This document shows, in pieces, positions 1 through 6,868 of a stretch of 64,000 nucleotides of DNA; the stretch's first letter is position 1, and each line of letters opens with the position of its first letter. The stretch comes from Thiohalocapsa sp963698775. GTDB lineage: Bacteria; Pseudomonadota; Gammaproteobacteria; Chromatiales; Chromatiaceae. A program made the position numbers and the translations under genes. The notes beneath the pieces were generated by a model. It was not told the origin of the DNA, did not search any database, and saw only the letters and a program-made list of their open reading frames with translations. Location of the stretch: assembly GCA_963698775.1 (NCBI GenBank), contig CAVOSE010000017.1, forward strand, positions 1-64,000. Reading direction: 5' to 3'.

Positions 1-58
1 GAGCGGCTTCCAGCCGCGACTGTCGTCGCACGAGCCGAGTCGCGGCTGGAAGCCGCTC
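1..58. repeat. REP-like inverted repeat
   Basis: Two perfect 20-bp arms (1-20 and 39-58) flank an 18-nt loop; the arm contains GAGCGGCTTCCAGCCGCGAC. The sequence resembles the dispersed REP palindromes of many gammaproteobacteria, and related elements occur elsewhere in this window. It starts at the window edge, so it may extend further left. Confidence 0.75.
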
Positions 59-313
59 CCACAAAGCGTGCCCATCGCTCGCTAACTTAATGGCATTGGG
101 TGCTGGGCTGCCCCTGGCGCTGGAATCGGGTAGCGGAAAAACCGATACCAGGTACACATTGCATTCAGTGCGGCGATTGCATACGCGTCGAAAGGATAGA
201 CCAGCCGCGCCTTGGGCATGGCGCCAAGGGCGAGCCAGAGGCCCTGCAGACTTGTCAGACAGCGACCGGCGCTATTGCGAGCGGTATTTAGCAACAACTC
301 AGAATGGGAACGA

Positions 314-640
314 ATGATGGCAAGACGCAATAGAGACAGTTTCGTCAAAGGTACGCCGACGTATCGGCGCACCGAGAGCGATTACATGCGCATGCTGATG
401 GATTCCGTTACATTGGAGGATTGGCGGGACGTAGTAAAGGGAACGCTACAAGCAGCAAATAACGGTGATCGGGCAGCGCGAGCCTGGTTGGCGCAATATC
501 TAGTCGGCAAGCCACGAGGGAAGACGCCAACACCTTTGGCCGTAATGGTTCAGCAATGGGCTGGCGAAGACCCGGTAGCTGAGAAATTTGCCAAACCAAC
601 CCAGTTCCCTACCGCTTCGACAGCGTCTCACCGAGCAAAC
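314..640 (+). pseudogene. Conserved hypothetical protein, 3'-truncated
   Basis: A reading frame opens at the double ATG 314/317 and encodes a plausible globular N-terminus with motifs VTLEDWRDVV, AANNGDRAARAWLAQYL and DPVAEKFAKP. This style is familiar from conserved hypothetical proteins of accessory regions that recall phage small-terminase-like proteins; I cannot assign a function. After about residue 100 the sequence loses protein character. The frame stays open to 1249 only because it runs antisense through fccB, which ends at 647. The natural 3' end therefore appears to be missing, and the remaining 600 nt are probably not real coding sequence. It converges on fccB. Confidence 0.5.
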
Positions 641-646
641 CACGCC

Positions 647-1921
647 TCAGGTGAACATGTCGCTGGTGATGTTGGCAAACCAACCGAGGGCGAACTGCAC
701 CTCGACGGCGCGCGTGCGGGCGTCGGCATCCGCGGGACTCAGACCGCCTGCGTCGGGCACGCTGGTGATCTTGCCGTCTTTGAGTTCATAGACGCCAGCG
801 ACCGAGATGCCGTGATCGGGCGCGATGATGCTGTAGCAGGTATTGACGTAGGACGGCGCCGGGCTGCTGTCGCCATTCAGCGCGGCGGCCACCGCCGCGG
901 CGCAGACCTTGCCCTGGCTGTTGGCGGCATACCCGGATTTCGGCATGGCCCCGGCGATGCAAGCGTCTCCGATGACATGGATGTTGGGGTGCAGCGTCGA
1001 CTCAAAGCTGCGTTGATCAACCGGGCACCAGCCGGAGTCGTCGGCGAGTCCGGCGATCTGGGCGAGAGCGCCCGCGCGCTGATGCGGAATCAGATTGATC
1101 ACGTCCGCCGGGTACTCGTCGACCTCGCCGATCAGCTTCCGGTTGCCGGGGTCGATGCCCTCGATAATGCCGCCGTTGGCACCGGAGACCCATTCAATCA
1201 TGTCGCCGTAGTGTTCCTTCCAGCCGGCTTGGAACAGTGCCTGTTTTGAGAAGGCATCCTTGGCGTCGTAAATCAGAACCTTGGACTTGGGCTTGTGATG
1301 ACTGAAATACAGGGCGACCTGCGCGGCGCGCTCGTAGGGGCCGGGCGGGCAGCGGAACGGATTCGGCGGGGCCACGATGGCAAACACGCCGCCGTCGTCC
1401 ATGGCCTCAAGCTGCTTGCGCAGCGCCAGGGTCTGCGGACCCGCCTTCCAGGCGTGCGGAATCTGCTCGGCTACCTCGGCGCTCATGCCGTCGATCGCAT
1501 CCCAGCGATAGTCGACGCCCGGCGAAACGATGAGTCGGTCGTAGTTGTAGCGGTTGCCGCTGCTGCCGCGCACGAAGCTCTGCTCTGGGTCGATCTCGAC
1601 CACCTCGTCCTGCATCACATTGATACCGCGCCGCGTCAGGCCGCGATAGTTGAACGTCAGGCTGGCGATGTCGCGCTCGCCGCTCAAGACCTCATTGCTG
1701 AGGGGGCAGGAGACGTAGTACGGGTTTTTCTCGATCAAGGTCACGCGGATGTCTGGGTCGGCCATCTGCAGGTACTTGGCGGCGATGGCCCCGCCATAAC
1801 CGCCGCCAACCACCACCACCCGCGCCTTGGGCGCGGCACGGCCGATCAGTGGAAATCCCAGGCCTATGGCCGCCGCCGAGGCCGCTGCGCCCTTGAGGAG
1901 ATTTCTGCGCGTCCGGTCCAT
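647..1921 (-). CDS. fccB: Sulfide dehydrogenase (flavocytochrome c) flavoprotein subunit FccB
   Basis: This 424-aa periplasmic flavoprotein oxidises sulfide and passes electrons to the cytochrome subunit FccA. It begins with a Tat signal (RRNLLKG at residues 4-10). The FAD-binding GGGYGG lies near residue 39. Cys72 in SCPLSNEV corresponds to the cysteine that covalently binds FAD in the Allochromatium enzyme. Cys191 (FRCPPGPYERA) and Cys362 (NTCYSI) match its redox disulfide; the 119-residue spacing from Cys72 to Cys191 equals that of Cys42-Cys161. GDACIA (about 318-323) is the second FAD motif. The ATG shares one base with the fccA stop codon (TAATG), so the two are translationally coupled. 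The family is well conserved and all key residues are present. Confidence 0.96.
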   Translation of the reverse strand: MDRTRRNLLKGAAASAAAIGLGFPLIGRAAPKARVVVVGGGYGGAIAAKYLQMADPDIRVTLIEKNPYYVSCPLSNEVLSGERDIASLTFNYRGLTRRGINVMQDEVVEIDPEQSFVRGSSGNRYNYDRLIVSPGVDYRWDAIDGMSAEVAEQIPHAWKAGPQTLALRKQLEAMDDGGVFAIVAPPNPFRCPPGPYERAAQVALYFSHHKPKSKVLIYDAKDAFSKQALFQAGWKEHYGDMIEWVSGANGGIIEGIDPGNRKLIGEVDEYPADVINLIPHQRAGALAQIAGLADDSGWCPVDQRSFESTLHPNIHVIGDACIAGAMPKSGYAANSQGKVCAAAVAAALNGDSSPAPSYVNTCYSIIAPDHGISVAGVYELKDGKITSVPDAGGLSPADADARTRAVEVQFALGWFANITSDMFT

Positions 1922-2577
1922 TATTTTTCCCCCTCGTAGTAGCGAGCAAGAGACTCGAGTTCCTCGTCGGACAGATCCATGACCCGCTGCCCCATCTTGC
2001 GCGGCGAGCAACCTCTGCCCTCCGCCCGGCAGTTCTCCAGGGCGTAGTTGGTGTACTCGGCCCATTGTCCGGCCAGGCGCGGCGAGTCGTCGTCCTGGCC
2101 GCGCCCGCCGTCTTCGTGACAGGTCGCGCAATGCTCCTCGTGCAGTTGTGCCCCGGCGTGGATCAAACGCGCATCGGCGATTCGATCGTTCGATACCCAG
2201 GCTTGATTGGCGTAGAAGTCGGCGATCGCGCGGATCTCTTGATCGGAATAGCCGCGCATGATGCGCCCCATAATCGTGGATGATCGCAGCCCAGTCTTAT
2301 AGTCGCCCAGTACCTCGGTCAGGTAGTCCTTATTCAGGCCACCGATCGTGGGCATGTATTCGCCGGCACTAGCGCCGTTGGTGCCATGACAGCCGGCACA
2401 GGTGTTGGCCAGCATGGACGCAGCGCGGACGTCGGATGCCGGCGCCGGCTGCGCGACCGCGAACATCAGGGCGCCAAGGACAAAGAGCGTACTCGGCAAA
2501 CTCAGGACGCGTGCCTTCGGCAGCGCGAACGCGCGGCAATGGACCCTGGGGGCATCCCATGACCTGCTTGGTTTCAT
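1921..2577 (-). CDS. fccA: Sulfide dehydrogenase cytochrome subunit FccA (dihaem cytochrome c)
   Basis: This 218-aa secreted dihaem cytochrome c is the electron acceptor of FccB. It has a long N-region, a hydrophobic signal segment (about 30-42) ending near APAS, and two haem-binding motifs, CAGCH (60-64) and CATCH (150-154). Each sits in a cytochrome c553-like half, with methionines (YMPTIGG, KMGQRVM) that could be axial ligands. Downstream it overlaps fccB by one base. Upstream, 208 nt separate it from the sco gene and contain a candidate FNR-type site, so fccAB may have its own promoter. A GAGGAG lies about 10 nt before the ATG. Confidence 0.95.
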   Translation of the reverse strand: MKPSRSWDAPRVHCRAFALPKARVLSLPSTLFVLGALMFAVAQPAPASDVRAASMLANTCAGCHGTNGASAGEYMPTIGGLNKDYLTEVLGDYKTGLRSSTIMGRIMRGYSDQEIRAIADFYANQAWVSNDRIADARLIHAGAQLHEEHCATCHEDGGRGQDDDSPRLAGQWAEYTNYALENCRAEGRGCSPRKMGQRVMDLSDEELESLARYYEGEK

Positions 2578-2700
2578 GACATCGGGCTCCTCGGTGACAG
2601 TCTGGATTCACAGTCGGCGCTGTTGCCGCGCCTGATGACGGGATGCAGCCGCATCCTGTGCACAACGGGCACAAGCTTATGGCAGGGGACGAGAACAACC

Positions 2701-2714
2701 TTGATTTGACTCAA
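2701..2714. promoter_or_regulatory. Candidate FNR/Anr/Dnr box upstream of fccAB
   Basis: TTGATTTGACTCAA matches TTGAT-N4-ATCAA at 9 of 10 positions. Its centre is about 130 nt upstream of the fccA ATG. If the site acts as a class II activator site (-41.5), transcription would start near 2666. A weaker half-match (TTGATCTAACGCAA) lies at 2739-2752. The reading is supported by the perfect box at 3896-3909 in the same locus. Confidence 0.5.
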
Positions 2715-2785
2715 GCTTGGGTGGCCCCTGAACAACACTTGATCTAACGCAATCGGGGCAACTATTCGGCCCATGCAAGCAGCGA

Positions 2786-3428
2786 TCATGGCGTTGTAGA
2801 CGCAGGCAACGACCGGCTCGGGGTATGCGGGTGCGCGGACAGCAATGCCTCAATGCGCTCGGCAATGGTGTCGATTCCGGTGCCATAGCCGAGCTTTCCG
2901 ATACAACCGCCGTCCGGGGCGAGCAGATACATCCCGGCGCTGTGGTCCACCGGGTAGCGATCCGCCGGTGCGTTGGGGTCGAGAACCTTCTTGTAGCGGA
3001 CACCGAAGTTACGCGCGGCGGATTGGATCAAGGCCGGCGAACCGGTGAGGGCGATTAGGCGCGGGTCGAAATAGGCGGCGTAGCTGCGGAGCTTCTCCGG
3101 CGTATCGCGCTCGGGATCGACGGTGATGAAAATCGGCTGAATCCGCTCCGCGCGCGACCCGAGGCGCTGCATGATCGCGGTCTGTTCCGCCAGCGTGGTC
3201 GGGCAGATGTCGGGGCAATAGGTGTAGCCGAAGGAGATGAGCTGGAACTGACCGGGGAAATCGGCGTTCGTTACCGCGCGGCCGTTGACATCCATCAACA
3301 GGTAGCGGCCGTTGGCACGAGAATCGGGCGGCGGGGCTTCCGACCGAACCGTTGGTATCGGCGAATGCCCACGGCGGAGCGCCGGTGAGCGCGAGCAGCG
3401 CGCACAAGAGCGTGACAGGTAACCTCAT
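2786..3428 (-). pseudogene. SCO1/SenC/PrrC-family copper chaperone, frameshifted
   Basis: Sco proteins are exported thioredoxin-fold copper chaperones for cytochrome oxidase CuA, and they also occur beside nitrous oxide reductase genes. The ATG at 3428 opens a signal peptide (RLPVTLLCALLALTGA). Its TG overlaps the stop of the upstream gene (ATGA). After about 30 codons the frame must shift near 3325-3336 to reach the body of the protein, NGRAVTNADFPGQ. The body keeps the copper ligands CPDIC and the conserved His in PVDHSAG. The span is 643 nt, i.e. one base more than 214 codons, so removing one base of the GGG/CCC run would restore a 213-aa Sco. It may be a sequencing insertion rather than a true pseudogene. 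Confidence 0.85.
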
Positions 3429-3805
3429 GAGCCTGACTCTGGACGGGTGGTCGTTGGCTTTACCGGGACCCAGAAAACCTGCTCGAGTGCTGCCGCGAGT
3501 TCGGACAGTCGCAGACCAATCGCAACTTCGCCTGGACAGCTGCCGGCATCCACGACCTGGGCGGCAAAGGCCGCGTTGGTCGAGGACTCGAACAACGCCC
3601 CGTAGCGGCGGGTCTTTAGCGCGAATCGCGTCATCAATGCCTTGGCTGTCTTGGACGCTCCGAAGTAGCGACAGGCCAGCGCCTGTCCGTTGACCGTTCC
3701 CAGGGCCTGAATCTCCGTGTCGCCGGATGCTTTGCCGACGGGTGGCTCGGCGAGTGCCGGCGCCAGCAGACACATCGGCAGGATGAAAGCGAAAAATCTT
3801 GTTAT
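3425..3805 (-). CDS. Small exported protein of unknown function, possible ATA start
   Basis: I do not recognise this protein. The first canonical ATG (3775) would give MCLLAPALA, too short for a normal signal peptide. Reading 10 codons further upstream to an ATA at 3805-3803 gives MTRFFAFILPMCLLAPALA, a textbook signal sequence with AxA cleavage. AGGAG (3820-3816) lies 10 nt before that ATA. The mature part is about 105 residues with two cysteines (ALACRYF, GSCPGE) that could form a disulfide. The stop overlaps the sco start (ATGA), indicating translational coupling and a shared role with Sco. The 5' end faces the FNR-type box at 3896-3909. Confidence 0.6.
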   Translation of the reverse strand: MTRFFAFILPMCLLAPALAEPPVGKASGDTEIQALGTVNGQALACRYFGASKTAKALMTRFALKTRRYGALFESSTNAAFAAQVVDAGSCPGEVAIGLRLSELAAALEQVFWVPVKPTTTRPESGS

Positions 3806-3895
3806 TCCTGGTCTTCTCCTCAGCGAGCGCGAGCGAACCGTTTGAAGTCATTCCAGAGGCTGGGACTCGGATAGCAGGATACTGGCCGAACCACC

Positions 3896-3909
3896 TTGAT
3901 TCGCATCAA
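3896..3909. promoter_or_regulatory. Perfect FNR/Anr/Dnr-type box in a divergent promoter region
   Basis: TTGATTCGCATCAA is a full match to TTGAT-N4-ATCAA. It lies between the minus-strand exported-protein/sco genes (start about 3805) and the plus-strand DsrC-like gene (4019). At class II spacing, plausible -10 elements exist both ways: TATCAC (3932-3937) rightward and TGCTATCCG (around 3867-3875, minus strand) leftward. One site could therefore drive both transcripts under low oxygen or nitric oxide. Confidence 0.65.
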
Positions 3910-4018
3910 AGACGGCCACGACAGGCACTGATATCACAGGCCTGCATGCAGTACTGATGGAGTTGGGCTTAGCACCCCGAGGCACATCGCTGCAACTCGA
4001 CTGATGGAGGTTTCACAG

Positions 4019-4660
4019 ATGGTCAAGGTCAAGGTTTACATGCGCGCAACCGGTGAGCCGCTGAAGCGCACGCCGGTCGTGTTGGAGTTGGATCCGGACG
4101 CACAACGCACGGCTGAGATCGCAACCGACCGAGACGGCGAGGCCCGCTTCGCCACCACCGCCGACAGCGGCAAAGTTCTGGTCTCCGGTATCGAACGCTA
4201 TCACGGCAAGCTCCGTGGCGAGATCGAGATTGGACTGTGGTCGATCACCGAGCACGAGGACAGCTCCGCCGGCAATCTTGGCGAATTTCCGAGTGGCAGC
4301 AATGCCTATGCCGATATGCCGACGCGCACCTTGGCCCTTGGCGAGCGCCTGATCGAGACCGACAGCGAGGGCTACCTCGTGAACCCGTCGGACTGGTCGG
4401 AAGACTTCGTTCGCGCTCAGGCCGCGGCCGAGGGGCTGACGCTGCAGACACAGCACTGGGCGGTCATCCGTTACCTGCGCGACCATTTTCGTCGTCGAGG
4501 TATCCAGGCATCGGTACGCGACATGATCAAGCACTTTCGCTCTGAATGGGGGCCGGAGGCGGGTAGCAGCGCGGCGCTGCATCGGCTATTCCCTCGGGGC
4601 GGTCCGCAGAAGCAAGGCAATCGGTTGGCGGGACTGCTGCGTACCAAAGGCGAGCACTGA
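4019..4660 (+). CDS. DsrC/TusE-family protein lacking both catalytic cysteines, with an extra N-terminal domain
   Basis: Residues 108-213 of this 213-aa cytoplasmic protein have the DsrC/TusE fold signature (GYLVNPSDWSEDFVRAQA, LTLQTQHWAVIRYLRDHF, FRSEWGPE). DsrC carries sulfur on two C-terminal cysteines in the pattern C-R-I-A-G-x(6)-C. Here the equivalent segment NRLAGLLRTKGE has Asn201 and Glu212 at those positions, so it cannot act as a persulfide carrier. Residues 1-95 form an added beta-rich domain (VLELDPDAQRT, ATDRDGEARF) like carboxypeptidase-regulatory/Ig-like modules. GGAGG at 4006-4010 supports the ATG at 4019 over 4004. A regulatory or scaffold role is inference. It is divergent from sco/fcc across the FNR-type box. 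Confidence 0.85.
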   Translation: MVKVKVYMRATGEPLKRTPVVLELDPDAQRTAEIATDRDGEARFATTADSGKVLVSGIERYHGKLRGEIEIGLWSITEHEDSSAGNLGEFPSGSNAYADMPTRTLALGERLIETDSEGYLVNPSDWSEDFVRAQAAAEGLTLQTQHWAVIRYLRDHFRRRGIQASVRDMIKHFRSEWGPEAGSSAALHRLFPRGGPQKQGNRLAGLLRTKGEH

Positions 4661-4806
4661 GGCTGTTTCCGCGCCTAGCCCAGCGGATTATGCACTACAG
4701 CGAGCCAACCTCGGGTCTCCGAGGAAGGCTCTTGCTCAAAAACGCTGTGTTTGCTGGACCCCCGCTGATCGCGTTCCGGCGAAACGCCGGCCTGTTTATA
4801 GGTAAT

Positions 4807-4837
4807 AACCTGACGGCTTTCCGAAAGAGGTCAGGTT
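4807..4837. terminator. Stem-loop after the DsrC-like gene
   Basis: AACCTGAC (4807-4814) and GTCAGGTT (4830-4837) form a perfect 8-bp stem with a 15-nt loop. A second small hairpin, CCGGCG-AAA-CGCCGG, lies at 4776-4790. Neither has a strong T-run, so termination is only a possibility. Confidence 0.3.
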
Positions 4838-4841
4838 CCCA

Positions 4842-5015
4842 TTGACAGGCTTGGGCGGTGACGGCTCGGCACCCGTCTTCGGTGACGGTAAGGTTGCACA
4901 GTTCTCGACCCACTCCTATCCGTCCTGGGGCTTTGGCCTGATGTTGCTGACATCGGCGCTCCTCGCGCTCGCGGCGTTGCTGCGTCGCAAGCAGTTACGC
5001 GACGAGCCGGAATAG
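4842..5015 (+). CDS. Short membrane-tail protein or fragment preceding nosD
   Basis: The gap 4661-5019 contains an open frame ending in TAG 5013-5015, only 4 nt before the nosD ATG. It encodes a Gly/Ser-rich stretch, then PSWGFGLMLLTSALLALAAL and a basic cluster LRRKQ. This looks like the C-terminal anchor of a surface protein with an IPTL-type sorting tail. No ATG is in frame; TTG 4842 is the first possible start (57 aa), and a stop at 4806-4808 limits the frame. It may be the remnant of a larger gene truncated here. No other coding signal is visible in the gap. Confidence 0.35.
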   Translation: MTGLGGDGSAPVFGDGKVAQFSTHSYPSWGFGLMLLTSALLALAALLRRKQLRDEPE

Positions 5016-5019
5016 ACCG

Positions 5020-6495
5020 ATGACGCGTCGAGCCATTGGCGCTTCAAGCAAGCGGCACCATTGCCGCCTCCTGCCCGGCATTGGCCGCAGGCTGCTGCTT
5101 GCTGCCATTGCGATGCTGGGCCTGCCGTCAATCGGCTACTCGGCGATGGCCGTAGCCGCGACCGCAATCAGCCATCCACCGCTGCAACCACTGGTCGATG
5201 CAACGGCGTCCGGCGGGACCCTGACACCGCCACCCGGTGTCTATGCCGGCCCGGTGGTCATCGACAAGCCGTTAACGCTTGACGGTGGCGGTGCGGTCGT
5301 GATCGACGGGGAAGGCAAGGGCACGGTGGTGCTGCTCAAAACCGATGGTGCGACGCTCAAGGGCTTTACCCTGCGTGGCTCCGGCGACTCGCACAACGAC
5401 ATCGACGCCGGTGTGCAGGTACGCGGCAACTTCAACGTCGTCAAGGACAACCGGATCGAAGACTGTCTGTTCGGCATCGATCTGCAACAGTCCAACGGCA
5501 ACATCCTGCGCGGCAATCAGATCTCGTCCAAGGCGGTGGATCTCGGTGTGCGCGGCGATGCGATTCGGCTTTGGTACAGCTTCGACAACAAGGTCACCGA
5601 CAATCGGATTCGCGGTGCCCGCGACACCGTGGTCTGGTATTCCGGCAACAACCTGATCGCCCGCAATGACGCTCGCGGTGGCCGCTATTCGCTGCACTTC
5701 ATGTATTCGCGCGACAATCGGGTCGAAGACAACCACTACGAGGGCAACTCGGTCGGCATCTTCCTGATGTACAGCGACGGCGTGGTCGTGCGAAACAATT
5801 ACATCGCCAATGCCTTGGGACCGACCGGCATCGGCATCGGCTTCAAGGAGACATCCGATGTCACGATCGAGGGCAACCGCATCCTGTACTGCGCCACTGG
5901 ACTCTATCTGGACGTCTCGCCCTATCAACCGGACACGGAGAATCGATTTAGTAACAATCTGATCGCCTTCAACGGCGTCGGTATTCGTTGGTTGAAAGAC
6001 TGGCATGGTAATCGTTTCACCGGCAACCGCTTCAAGAGCAACATCACGCAAATGGTCGTGGAGGGCGGCAACACGGCCAATCACAACCTCTGGCAGGGCA
6101 ACGCCTGGGATGATTACGCCGGCTTCGATCGCGATGCCGACGGCGTTGGTGATACGCCGTACGAACTCTACGCCTACGCGGACCGACTGTGGATGGACAT
6201 TCCGCCGGCACAGTTCTTCAAAGGCTCACCGATGCTCGAAGTGCTAGACTTCCTGGAACGCCTGGCGCCCTTCAGCCCGCCGCAACTGTTGGTTCGCGAC
6301 GATGCGCCCAAGTTGGCGATCGCCGATCCGATCGATGGCGTGCCGGGTGTCGGCGCAAACCCGCAGCCGTTGCAGCCCGCGCAGACCTCATTGATCTCGG
6401 CGCCAATCGCCGGGTCGGCGATCGCAAAGGGGATGTCGGCAGTTTCCGCAGCCACTGGTCTTGGCCCGGACACGGGACCGGAGGTACCGGGCTGA
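5020..6495 (+). CDS. nosD: NosD-like periplasmic beta-helix copper-maturation protein
   Basis: NosD acts with the NosFY ABC transporter in building the copper centres of nitrous oxide reductase. This 491-aa protein has a signal/anchor segment (about 25-48), then a long right-handed beta-helix of CASH-type repeats (NRIEDCLFGIDLQQSNGN, SGNNLIARNDARGGR, MYSRDNRVEDNHYEGNSVG). It ends with the conserved NosD block WDDYAGFDRDADGVGD. A roughly 70-residue Pro/Ala-rich extension follows that I would not expect in NosD. No nosZ, nosF, nosY or nosL is present within 6 kb downstream, so it is an orphan here; sco nearby is the only other copper gene. The minus strand under its 3' end also has an open frame with a signal-like start. 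Confidence 0.87.
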   Translation: MTRRAIGASSKRHHCRLLPGIGRRLLLAAIAMLGLPSIGYSAMAVAATAISHPPLQPLVDATASGGTLTPPPGVYAGPVVIDKPLTLDGGGAVVIDGEGKGTVVLLKTDGATLKGFTLRGSGDSHNDIDAGVQVRGNFNVVKDNRIEDCLFGIDLQQSNGNILRGNQISSKAVDLGVRGDAIRLWYSFDNKVTDNRIRGARDTVVWYSGNNLIARNDARGGRYSLHFMYSRDNRVEDNHYEGNSVGIFLMYSDGVVVRNNYIANALGPTGIGIGFKETSDVTIEGNRILYCATGLYLDVSPYQPDTENRFSNNLIAFNGVGIRWLKDWHGNRFTGNRFKSNITQMVVEGGNTANHNLWQGNAWDDYAGFDRDADGVGDTPYELYAYADRLWMDIPPAQFFKGSPMLEVLDFLERLAPFSPPQLLVRDDAPKLAIADPIDGVPGVGANPQPLQPAQTSLISAPIAGSAIAKGMSAVSAATGLGPDTGPEVPG

Positions 6496-6868
6496 GCACT
6501 GACGACCGGGATCACGAGGACCATGACGGCGCCGAACAAGACGACTGGTGCGACTCGAGAACGATGATGCATTGCGGCAGTGGCGAGCTCTCTGCGAGCC
6601 GGAACTGCGTCGTTGTCTGCGAAAACAAGCTGCGGTCTATTGGATGTCAGGCGGTTCTGCATCTGTCACAAGCCAACCGCCAAAGGCGTTGGCGGCCATT
6701 GCGTTGCCAACGCCAAGACCAATCAAGCTAGATCCGGCGCTTAGACCTGCTGTAGGTGCGACTTCAGTCGCATGGTCAATGCCTTGCGTGCGACTAAAGT
6801 CGCACCTTACCCAAGCCGGCAACAGATTGACGTACATGGTCTGACAAGCGCAACTGCCGAGTGCGGGT
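6496..6868. other. Intergenic gap between nosD and the DUF1835 gene
   Basis: This gap of about 370 nt holds the REP-like palindrome at 6751-6810. I see no convincing gene. A minus-strand frame (6572 down to 6174) begins with a signal-peptide-like stretch but lies mostly antisense to nosD. Confidence 0.5.
6751..6810. repeat. REP-like palindrome, family A, copy 1
   Basis: The left arm contains GTAGGTGCGACTTCAGTCGC (from 6752). The right arm (6789-6810) is its near-perfect reverse complement with one T/C change and one extra base. The same arm recurs at 30208-30266 downstream of spoT. The element lies between convergent nosD and DUF1835 genes, where it could act as a bidirectional transcript end. 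Confidence 0.8.

Noticed and set aside
82..372. 96-codon minus-strand frame at the left edge
   Set aside because: It overlaps the start of the better-looking plus-strand gene at 314 and has no domain or ribosome site.
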